From Pseudomonadota bacterium (GTDB lineage: Bacteria > Pseudomonadota > Alphaproteobacteria > Sphingomonadales > Sphingomonadaceae), in assembly GCA_023457895.1 (NCBI GenBank), contig JAEXAY010000020.1:1-64000 (forward strand): a stretch of DNA of 64,000 nucleotides. The letters run 5' to 3'. Within the stretch, counting starts at the first letter, position 1, and each line of letters opens with the position of its first letter. Below, in pieces: positions 24,386-32,300 of this stretch. The notes below the pieces were generated by a model. That model worked only from the letters and a program-made list of their open reading frames with translations. It was not told the DNA's origin and made no database searches. The position numbers and the translations under genes were made by a program.

Positions 24386-25440
24386 TCGACCCCGAAGCGA
24401 TCGCGGTCACTCCTCAGCCCCTGCCCCTGCGCGTGCTGGACGAAGACCGCCAGCGCCTGCTCGGCCAGTTGCTGCCCGCGCTCGATGGAACGACGCTCGA
24501 ACTGGCGACAGGCGAGCAACTGACAGTCAAGGCGCGCGCCATTCCCGCGTCCGATGCCGCGGCCGGCGCATGGCTGACAGGTCCCGCGCCGCAACCGGCG
24601 CTCCGTTTCCTGCAATGGGACGGGGAACCGGTCATCCTTCACCCGGAACGGATTGCAGACATCGCCGCCATGCTGACCCGCGCGGACCCGCTGCTGTCGG
24701 CGCTGGAATTGCAGCTCGGCTGTCCGGTTGAGCCTGACCAGATGGGCGGTCAGGCACCGGGGAGCCATGAAATCGTCGCGGTGGATTTCCACGGCAGCCA
24801 CGGCCTTCGTCACCAGTTTCTGCTCGGTTTTCCGCCGGATTTTCGCTTGCCCGTTACCATGTCCGGCAACGATTTCAACATGACGACCGCGCCGGTTGCC
24901 ACCTCTCTCGAATGCGTAATCGCCTCGCTCGATGTCGACGATGCTTCAACGATCGCACCCGGCGACCTGCTGGTCGCGCGCGGCGGCAGCTGGCCCGCGA
25001 CCCTGATGACGCCGTTTGGCGGCGTCCCCGGCCAGCTCGATCCGCAGGCCAATCGCTTTTCGATCGGCAATGGCGACCCCCTTCAAGGACAGAATATGAT
25101 GAATGACGAACAGGAAGGCGACGGCGGCTTTGGCGCGCTGAAAGTGCCGGTTTCGATCCAGTTGCCCGATCAGGCGCTGACGATCGAGGAACTGGGGCGC
25201 CTGCGTGCCGGGCTGGCGGTTCCCGTGGGACCGATAGCGGCAGGCCTCACTGTCGAGATGAAAGTTGCCGGCCGCACCATCGCGATCGGCGAGTTGGTCC
25301 GGCTGGGAGAACAATTTGCCGTCCATATTGACCGCCTGCCGCAAGAGGCTGCGCCGCAGTCGCCCGTCTCGCACGGCATCGCCATGCCGGATGAGAGTGA
25401 CGGCAATGCCGGCGAGCAGTATCGCTACGATGGCGAATAG
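24376..25440 (+). CDS. sctQ: Type III secretion cytoplasmic-ring protein SctQ
   Basis: A 354-residue protein starting with GTG; AGGAG lies 7 bases upstream. The C-terminal ~90 residues are a SpoA/FliN domain (LTIEELGRLRAGLAVPVGPIAAGLTVEMKVAGRTIAIGELVRLGEQFAVHI). A first, more divergent SpoA-like region lies around 150-235 (SGNDFNMTTAPVATSLECVIASLDV ... LATLMTPFGG-like ending). SctQ builds the sorting platform that recruits cargo. An internal start at codon 241 could give a separate C-terminal product, as in YscQ. Confidence 0.85.
   Translation: MALIDPEAIAVTPQPLPLRVLDEDRQRLLGQLLPALDGTTLELATGEQLTVKARAIPASDAAAGAWLTGPAPQPALRFLQWDGEPVILHPERIADIAAMLTRADPLLSALELQLGCPVEPDQMGGQAPGSHEIVAVDFHGSHGLRHQFLLGFPPDFRLPVTMSGNDFNMTTAPVATSLECVIASLDVDDASTIAPGDLLVARGGSWPATLMTPFGGVPGQLDPQANRFSIGNGDPLQGQNMMNDEQEGDGGFGALKVPVSIQLPDQALTIEELGRLRAGLAVPVGPIAAGLTVEMKVAGRTIAIGELVRLGEQFAVHIDRLPQEAAPQSPVSHGIAMPDESDGNAGEQYRYDGE
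25085..25098 (+). promoter_or_regulatory. Internal ribosome site and start inside sctQ
   Basis: AAGGA (25085-25089) stands 6 bases before an in-frame ATG at 25096 (codon 241; a second ATG follows at once). Translation here would make a 114-residue SctQ-C with the whole C-terminal SpoA domain, like the known YscQ-C product. Confidence 0.55.
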
Positions 25441-25451
25441 GAAGGCTTAAC

Positions 25452-26144
25452 ATGGATCTTTCAACCTTCACGCCCGGCAGTGCGCTTGTTACCGTCATCC
25501 TGCTGGCGCTTGCCCCCTTTGTCGCGGTGATGGTCACATCCTTCACCAAAATCGTTGTCGTGCTGAGCCTGCTGCGCAATGCGCTCGGCCTGCAGCAGGT
25601 TCCGCCCAATGTCGTGCTCAACGGCATGGCGCTGATCCTGACGGCCTATGTGATGTATCCGACGCTCCAGCAAATGTCAGAGGCGGCCGGCTATTCAAAA
25701 CCGGTGGCGACCATGCCGGGCGACGAAACCATCAACGACAGTCCGCTCGAGGATAGCGAAGCGATTTTCTCCACCGCCGATCGCGCCAAGGAACCGCTGC
25801 GCCAGTTCCTGGTCAAGCATAGCGACCCGCGCGAGCGCCAGTTCTTCCTCGCGACGCAGAAGAAGATCAGCGGCCCGCAACGCGGCGCCACCGTGACCGA
25901 CAAGGACTTCATCGTCCTCATCCCCGCCTTTGTCGTCAAGGAACTCACCGTCGCCTTCCAGATCGGTTTTCTCATATTCCTGCCATTTCTGGTGATCGAC
26001 ATGGTGATATCCAATATCCTGATGGCGATGGGGATGATGATGCTGTCCCCGGTGACCATCTCCCTGCCCTTCAAGATATTGCTGTTCGTACTGATCGACG
26101 GGTGGGTGCAATTATCGCACTCACTGGTGACAAGTTATGTCTAG
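25452..26144 (+). CDS. sctR: Type III secretion export-gate protein SctR
   Basis: A 230-residue protein of the FliP/HrcR family. It has membrane helices at ~15-35 and ~50-65, a periplasmic loop, and two more near 165-220. Conserved parts include TSFTKIVVVLSLLRNALGLQQVPPN and LIPAFVVKELTVAFQIGFLIFLPFLVIDMVISNILMAMGMMMLSP. SctR forms the core of the export channel with SctS and SctT. AGGAAGG precedes the start; it lies 11 bp after sctQ. Confidence 0.96.
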   Translation: MDLSTFTPGSALVTVILLALAPFVAVMVTSFTKIVVVLSLLRNALGLQQVPPNVVLNGMALILTAYVMYPTLQQMSEAAGYSKPVATMPGDETINDSPLEDSEAIFSTADRAKEPLRQFLVKHSDPRERQFFLATQKKISGPQRGATVTDKDFIVLIPAFVVKELTVAFQIGFLIFLPFLVIDMVISNILMAMGMMMLSPVTISLPFKILLFVLIDGWVQLSHSLVTSYV

Positions 26145-26171
26145 CGAAGCTGCGAGCGGAGGGACCGCGCG

Positions 26172-26438
26172 GTGAGCGGGGATATGGTCGGGATCACGAT
26201 GCAGGCGCTCTGGCTGGTGCTGCTGCTTTCGGCGCCGCCGATCATCGCAGCCTCGCTGGTCGGGCTGATCGTGGCGGTCATTCAGGCAGCGACCCAGTTG
26301 CAGGAACAGACGCTCCAATATGCGCTCAAATTCTTCGCCATCGTCCTGACGATCTTCCTCACCGCGTCGCTGGTGGGCGGCAGCCTATATGCGTTCGGCA
26401 AGACCATCTTTACCGAGTTTCCGAGGATGGTGGGATGA
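26172..26438 (+). CDS. sctS: Type III secretion export-gate protein SctS
   Basis: An 88-residue two-helix protein (FliQ/HrcS family) starting with GTG behind GGAGGG. The helices are ~12-36 and ~55-75, with AATQLQEQTLQYALKFFAIVLTIFLTA typical of the family. It shares ATGA with sctT. Confidence 0.93.
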   Translation: MSGDMVGITMQALWLVLLLSAPPIIAASLVGLIVAVIQAATQLQEQTLQYALKFFAIVLTIFLTASLVGGSLYAFGKTIFTEFPRMVG

Positions 26439-27328
26439 GCATCGCGGCGGAAGCGACGGTCGGGCAGGCCCTGATCGATATTGCCCCCTGGACCGAACAG
26501 GCGCTCCTGATCGGCGTCTCTTCCGCGCGTTTTGCCTTTGCCTTCATGCTGGTGCCGATCTTTTCGCCCTCGATCATCCCGGCGACGGTGCGCAACAGCC
26601 TGATCGTGGCATTCGGCCTCATCGCGCTCAACATGGATCCCGGGGTCGAGCCCAATCAGCTGTCTGCGGGAGGGTGGCTCTGGCTCTATGCCAAGGAGGC
26701 GATCGCCGGATCGGTGATCGGCTTTTTCTTCGGAACGATCTTGTGGGCGATGGGAGCCGCGGGCGAAATCATCGATACCAAGGTTGGGGCGACCATCGGT
26801 CAACTGGTCGACCCGATGACCGGCCTCCAGCAATCGCTGACCGCCATTCTCCTCAGCCGGTTCGCGCATGTGGTGTTTGTCAGCGCGGGCGGACTGACGC
26901 TCCTGATCGGCACGATCATGACCAGCTATCTGATCTGGCCGCTCGGCAGCGGCGGGGTCCGGTTCGACGGTGCGGCGGTGATCCTGTTCGAACAGGAGTT
27001 TGGACGTTTTTTCGCAACTGCTTTCATATTTGCCGCGCCCGTTCTGACGATACTGTACGTCGTCGATATGGGCCTCGGCCTTCTCAACCGGTTCGCGCAG
27101 CAGTTCAACGTCTTTGCGCTGGCCATGCCCTTGAAGGCCGCTGCGTCGATCTTTGTCATCATAGTCATCCTTCCCTTTATCGCGCAGCAATTGCTCAACG
27201 ACCTGTCGTCCCGCGCGGCCACCTCATCGGCCGTGCTGGAAAGGGTCGGCGATGCCGAAAGACCCCCTGTTCCACGTCCGCCGTTGAAACCGGCGGCACA
27301 ATCTGACACTGTTCGAGAACTGCCATGA
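26435..27328 (+). CDS. sctT: Type III secretion export-gate protein SctT
   Basis: A 297-residue protein of the FliR/YscT family with six or more membrane helices. Family segments are ARFAFAFMLVPIFSPSIIPATVRNSLIVAF and AGEIIDTKVGATIGQLVDPMTGLQQSLTA. The C-terminal ~35 residues are polar. The start at 26435 overlaps the sctS stop as ATGA; the longer open frame upstream is a shadow of sctS. It overlaps the regulator gene by 4 bp. Confidence 0.95.
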   Translation: MSIAAEATVGQALIDIAPWTEQALLIGVSSARFAFAFMLVPIFSPSIIPATVRNSLIVAFGLIALNMDPGVEPNQLSAGGWLWLYAKEAIAGSVIGFFFGTILWAMGAAGEIIDTKVGATIGQLVDPMTGLQQSLTAILLSRFAHVVFVSAGGLTLLIGTIMTSYLIWPLGSGGVRFDGAAVILFEQEFGRFFATAFIFAAPVLTILYVVDMGLGLLNRFAQQFNVFALAMPLKAAASIFVIIVILPFIAQQLLNDLSSRAATSSAVLERVGDAERPPVPRPPLKPAAQSDTVRELP

Positions 27329-27786
27329 CCGACAATCGCCGTCCCTCCCCGCCTCTTCCGGGCTATGCTGGTCAGATGCACGGCGGCATCGCCAGCCAGA
27401 CGAGCGCCAGCCGTACGCGCGCCGCTCCGCGCAAGGGCGAGGGCGTTACTGATCCCGAGGAACTGAAGAAGCTGATCGCGCTGCTCCAGCAGGCCGAGGC
27501 CGCCAATCAGTCGGCAGTGCAGGACATCCAGATTGGCGAATTCCTGGTCGAAGGCGCACGGGTGCCCCTGACGTTCGTGGAAGGGCTCCAGTCGCTCACC
27601 CGCACCGAGGCCGCCGTGCTGCGCTTTCTCGGCTGGGGGCGTTCCAATTCGGACATTTCGGTGCTGCTCAACGTCAACGACAACACCGTGCGCACGCATA
27701 TGAACAACGCCGTCCGCAAGCTGGGAGTCGATGGCATGCGCGAACTGAATTCGATCGCCGGGCTGCTGTTCCACCCGGTCGAATAG
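27325..27786 (+). CDS. LuxR-type helix-turn-helix regulator at the end of the secretion operon
   Basis: A 153-residue protein. The C-terminal ~60 residues are a LuxR/GerE HTH: LTRTEAAVLRFLGWGRSNSDISVLLNVNDNTVRTHMNNAVRKLGV. Residues 1-45 are polar and disordered, ~45-85 a helix and short strand; there is no receiver or autoinducer domain. Its start is coupled to sctT (ATGA), so it is made with the export gate. It is the only regulator in the secretion locus and thus the first candidate for binding the 19-bp palindromes, whose dyad suits a dimer. It stops 3 bp before the convergent dacB stop. Confidence 0.82.
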   Translation: MTDNRRPSPPLPGYAGQMHGGIASQTSASRTRAAPRKGEGVTDPEELKKLIALLQQAEAANQSAVQDIQIGEFLVEGARVPLTFVEGLQSLTRTEAAVLRFLGWGRSNSDISVLLNVNDNTVRTHMNNAVRKLGVDGMRELNSIAGLLFHPVE

Positions 27787-27789
27787 CCT

Positions 27790-29271
27790 TCAGTTTTCTG
27801 ATGCGATCAGCACCAATGCCCGGTCGATGATCGCCGTCATCGACTTGTCGCCCGGCACGTCATTGGCAAAGGCGGAAAATACCAGCCTTTGCCCGCGCGC
27901 ACTGGTCATGTAGCCCGACAGCGCGTTGGCCTGATTGAGCGTACCGGTCTTGGCGTTGACCTTGCCATCGAGAATCGTTCCCGAAAAGCGGCGGCGCAAA
28001 GTCCCGTCCACGCCGCCAACCGGCAGCGTCTCCTGCCATGTCGCGCCCCAGGGTTGCGCGCTGATCCAGCGCAGCAGACGCACCGTCGCGCGCGGCGATA
28101 CGCGGTTATAGGTGGACATGCCCGATCCATCGGAGAAGTCATAGGCGGTGCGCGGCACGCCCGCGGCAACGAGCATGGCTTCGACCGCCTTGTGCCCGCC
28201 CGCAACCGTCGCTTCGCCGCGCGCCGCGCCAAGGCGGCGGAGCAGCAGGTCAGTGTGTAGATTCTGGCTCACCTTGTTGATCGTGCGGATGTCATCCGCC
28301 AGCGGCCCGGGTTCGAGGGTCGCAAGTGGCGTCACCGTATAAGCGGAGGGCTGCTGATCGGCGGGACGGTAGCGCGAGCTGATCGTCCCTTTGACCCGCA
28401 CCTTGCGCTGCTTCAGCATCTCGCCCAGCTGCCAGGCGGTATAATGCGCCGGATCGTCGATGCCGAGCCGCAGGCGTGAAGGTTCCTTTCCGGCAACCAG
28501 CGTGCCGGTCAGCCGCACGGTCCGGCTATTGGGCAGGCGCCAATAATTGATGCCGGTTTCGCCCGCCGTCACCGTCTGCAGCCGGTTTTCGATCGAGAAA
28601 TAGGGAAGAGCATCCACCTTAACCGGTTCGCCCGCCCTGGCGCCGGGCGTGATCGTCAACACCAGCTCATTATCGTCCAGCGTCAGGGCGGAAATGGCGG
28701 TACCGTACCAGCCGGGAATATTGTTCCACGCCATTCCGGCGCTCCAGCGTTCATCGGCGAACCAGCTGCCATCACCGATGATGTTGCCGACCGTCCGATA
28801 TGAGCGGGCAATGGCGTCGGCGAGGGTCGACAGGCAATTGACCGTGCAATCAGGAGCGCTCGACATGCGTGCGTCGCCATAGCCGGCGACGATGATATCG
28901 GGCCGCCTTTTCCTGCCTTCGGCAAGCACCGCGTTGCCGCGCGGCAGGGCGCCACCGGTCAGCTCGGGCAGCACCGTATAGGCCGCCGCCGTGGTAAACA
29001 GCTTGGTGTTCGAGGCGGGGACAAAACGCTCATCGGGCCGGATCGCAACGATCTCGCGCCCGTCGGCCGTGGTCACGACGAGCCCAATGCGCGTGCCCGC
29101 AGGCGCTTCGGACAACAGGACTGCCACCCGCTCCTGAAGCGTGGACGCAGCCGGTCTCGCGGCAGCCGGGCGAACGTCCAGTTTCCCGCTCTGTCCCGCC
29201 GCGGGCACTGCAAGGCCGAGCATGGCAACCCCAACGGCCACGACTGGACTGATGTTTCGCACGAAATTCAT
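27790..29271 (-). CDS. dacB: D-alanyl-D-alanine carboxypeptidase/endopeptidase (PBP4, DacB)
   Basis: A 493-residue periplasmic enzyme with a signal peptide (VVAVGVAMLGLAVPAAG). Peptidase S13 motifs: SxxK as S87-N-T-K90 (FVPASNTKLFT), the SGMSTYNRVSP block, and KTGT in NAKTGTLNQ. It trims cross-links and terminal D-Ala of peptidoglycan. The start at 29271 is preferred because it gives the signal peptide at the very N-terminus; the frame extends 23 codons further. Unrelated to the secretion operon by strand. Confidence 0.92.
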   Translation of the reverse strand: MNFVRNISPVVAVGVAMLGLAVPAAGQSGKLDVRPAAARPAASTLQERVAVLLSEAPAGTRIGLVVTTADGREIVAIRPDERFVPASNTKLFTTAAAYTVLPELTGGALPRGNAVLAEGRKRRPDIIVAGYGDARMSSAPDCTVNCLSTLADAIARSYRTVGNIIGDGSWFADERWSAGMAWNNIPGWYGTAISALTLDDNELVLTITPGARAGEPVKVDALPYFSIENRLQTVTAGETGINYWRLPNSRTVRLTGTLVAGKEPSRLRLGIDDPAHYTAWQLGEMLKQRKVRVKGTISSRYRPADQQPSAYTVTPLATLEPGPLADDIRTINKVSQNLHTDLLLRRLGAARGEATVAGGHKAVEAMLVAAGVPRTAYDFSDGSGMSTYNRVSPRATVRLLRWISAQPWGATWQETLPVGGVDGTLRRRFSGTILDGKVNAKTGTLNQANALSGYMTSARGQRLVFSAFANDVPGDKSMTAIIDRALVLIASEN

Positions 29272-29301
29272 CACGCGACCGTAGCGGGAAAAGTGGCAAT
29301 G

Positions 29302-29330
29302 AAAAAGGCGGTCCGCACAGGCCGGACCGT
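29302..29330 (-). terminator. Terminator after the extracellular nuclease gene
   Basis: On the minus strand a 7-bp stem CGGTCCG / CGGACCG with a 7-base loop is followed by CC and TTTTT. It lies 26 bp after the nuclease stop and before dacB. Confidence 0.75.
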
Positions 29331-29355
29331 CTTGATACAAAAATCAGTAATGGCC

Positions 29356-32300
29356 TCAGAGAAACAGGCCGAAATCGAATTCCGGATTGTCCCGCTCCAC
29401 GCGCACCGTGTTGAAGTCGGATATGCCGAGCAAGGTTACCTGGCCGCCCAAAAGGTGGAGGACGGTGTCAATCTGCCCATCATGGTTGACGTCGCGATAC
29501 TGGACGCGGTTGATCTGCGCGCCATATTCGAGCACCAGCACATCTTCGGCCGCGTCGAAATCGGTCACGACATCGTTGCCGCCAAGGTAAGAGAACGCAA
29601 AGCGGTCAGCGCCAGCGCCGCCGGTGAGCGTGTCATGGCCCTGGCCGCCATTGAGATAATCCCGCCCTGCACCGCCCAGCAGCGTATCGCTACCGAGCCC
29701 GCCGAACAGGAAGTCGTTGCCTGTACCGCCATCTAGCAGATCGTTGCCGATTCCGCCGTAGAGCCTGTCATGCCCTTCACGGCCGAAAAGGCTGTCATTG
29801 CCCACAAGGCCGTAAAGCGTATCTTCGCCTGCGGTGCCCTGCAGAGAGTCAGCGCGGAAACTACCCCATTTGCTGATACCGTCATCAATACCCGTCACGG
29901 TGACGCTCGCCGTCGCGGTGCTGGTCAGCCCCTGTGCGTCAACGATGGTGTAGGTGAAGTGATCGACATAGGTCTCCCCGGGGGCCAGCGCATCGAACGC
30001 ATCATGGTCGGCGACATAGCGCAGCGTGCGGGTTTCTGCATCGAAGATGACCGTTCCCAGCGTTGCGCTGCTGTCCACCGCGCTGATGCTGATCTGGTCT
30101 CCGGCATCAGGATCATGATCGTTGGCGATGAGGCTGTTCCACAGATTATCGGTCGTGGCGTCCTCGTCCACCGCGACATGGTCATTGACGGCCACCGGCG
30201 CCTCGTTGACATCGCCGATGGTGATGGTGAAGCTCTGCTCGGTGTAGAGCCCGCCCTGATCAGTGACGCGCGCAAGCAGCATATGGCTCGCCGCCGCTTC
30301 ATGGTCAAAGCTCCGCGTCGCAGTGATGACACCGGTTGCAGCATCAACCGCAAAGGCTCCATCCGCATCATTGACGAGGCTGTAACGCAGGACGTTGCCG
30401 GGCGTGTCGGTCGCCGACAGCGTACCCACCACGGCTCCGGGCGCGTTGTTTTCGTCGATGTCTCCGCCGTCCAGCACAAGATCGCGCGGCGCCAGCGGCA
30501 TGTAGAAGCTTGCGACGATCGGGTCATGGTCGGTCGCACGCGCCGCCGTATCGGGCTGTTCCGCATTGCGATGGACAACGTCGGCCATCGCGCCCGCGTA
30601 GAGCCCGCCGGTCACCAGCAGATTGTCGAGATTCTGGGCGTTGCCTTCGAAGATATAAGTATAGCGTTCTTCCTCGGGCAGCAGGCGGAGCACATTGCTG
30701 AGTACGCCATCCTGTTCCAGCATGGTCAGCGAATGCTCGAAATAGAAGGCGTTGAAATCGCCCATCACCGCGATGTTGCGGCCCGGATCACCGGCCAGCA
30801 GGTCGAACACATAGGCGGAAATGGCGGCGGACTGCGCATCGCGCGAACCTTCACCGGCGTTGAGCGGCGGCTGGTTCGCGCCAAACAGCGGATCGCTGCC
30901 CCCGCGCGACGTGGAGTGCACCGAAATCGCGGTCACGATCTGGCTGTTGAACTCGAACGAAGCCACCAGCGGATTGCGGCTGCCGTTGAACGCGCTGCCT
31001 GTAATCAGCTCGGCGCTGCCTTCGACATAGCCGACGCGATCCATATTGTAGAGGAAGCCGTTGCGGATATTCCCATTGGGTTCGCCGCCGGTCGAGTTCG
31101 CCACGGTCGGGGTGATCTCGATATACATATAGTTGGGACCGCCGATCGCACTGATCGCGTCGATGAGCCCCTGCGCGGTGACATAGCCCGAAAGATCGGC
31201 GCCCTTGCCCGCGCCGTCGCCATCCTGGATTTCCTGAAGACCGATGATGTCAGGCGCGCCAAGGCCGTAAACGATATCGTCCGCCAATATGTCGAACTTG
31301 TTGTCGCCCGGATCGAGATTTTCGACATTATAGGTTGCGATGGTCAGTGTATCGGGGCCGTTGGTGAGGCTGGTTTCCTCCCGGCTGAGCGGCCCCGCAT
31401 CCTGCACGATGCTCACCGCTTCCGTGACTGAAAGCTGGTAGCTCTGAAAATCATAGGTCATGATGCCGGTCACGCTCGACAATATGTCACCCTGCGTGAA
31501 CGCCGGCTGGTAGCCGGCAAACAGCCCGAGATCATCGTCCAGCTGGATGCGTTCCGGGTTCATGTCCGGGTAAAGACCGTCATTGTCGCTGTCGGAAATG
31601 GTAATCCCGCCCCGGCTATTGACGCCGGTCGCATGAGTGCCGCCCGATGCGACCACCCAGGTTTCATTATAATTGTTGGTCGGGCTGACAACGAGCGGCG
31701 CATCGACCGTGACGCGCATGCCTTCGAGCGATTCATAGAAATCGGCCGCGTCATTCTCCGGGTCATAGATGGTAAAGCCATCATCATCGAAAATATGCGT
31801 TGGCGGATTGATACCGCCGGTTCCGATGATCGTGCTGGGGAGCGCATGCCCGCCCGACAGGATGCTGACCGACGACTGGTTGAGCGTGGTGATGCTGAGA
31901 TTGTCGGCATTGCCGCCGGGCAGCACTTCGTTGACCACGCCGGTCACGCGCGCAAGGTCGCCGATTGCGACGGCGGGCGCGGTACCTGTCAGCACGAAGA
32001 TCGCGTCCGAGGTGCGCACGTTGCCGTCCCCGGCCGCATCCTGGATATAATAGCCGTTGCTGTCGATCGCGGTCACAATGCCTTCGGTGGTGACGATCTG
32101 GGTGCGATAGTCGGAGATATGCCCTTCACCCTGAATCTCGTAGATATGAAGGTTGATGGGATCATCGTTGCGGATGGTTACGGTCGCGCTGCCATCGGCG
32201 ATCGTCGCGCCCGACGCATTGCCGAGCTGGACCGAAAGCGTTTCGTTGCGTTCGGCGACGGTGTCCCCGGCAATGGCGAAAGTGATGCTCTGCTGCGTCA

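Noticed and set aside
10752..27786. Flagellar export apparatus
   Set aside because: The secretin, SctJ lipoprotein, SctD and rod protein are injectisome parts; no hook, rod, ring or flagellin gene is present. Only the FliO-like gene recalls flagella.
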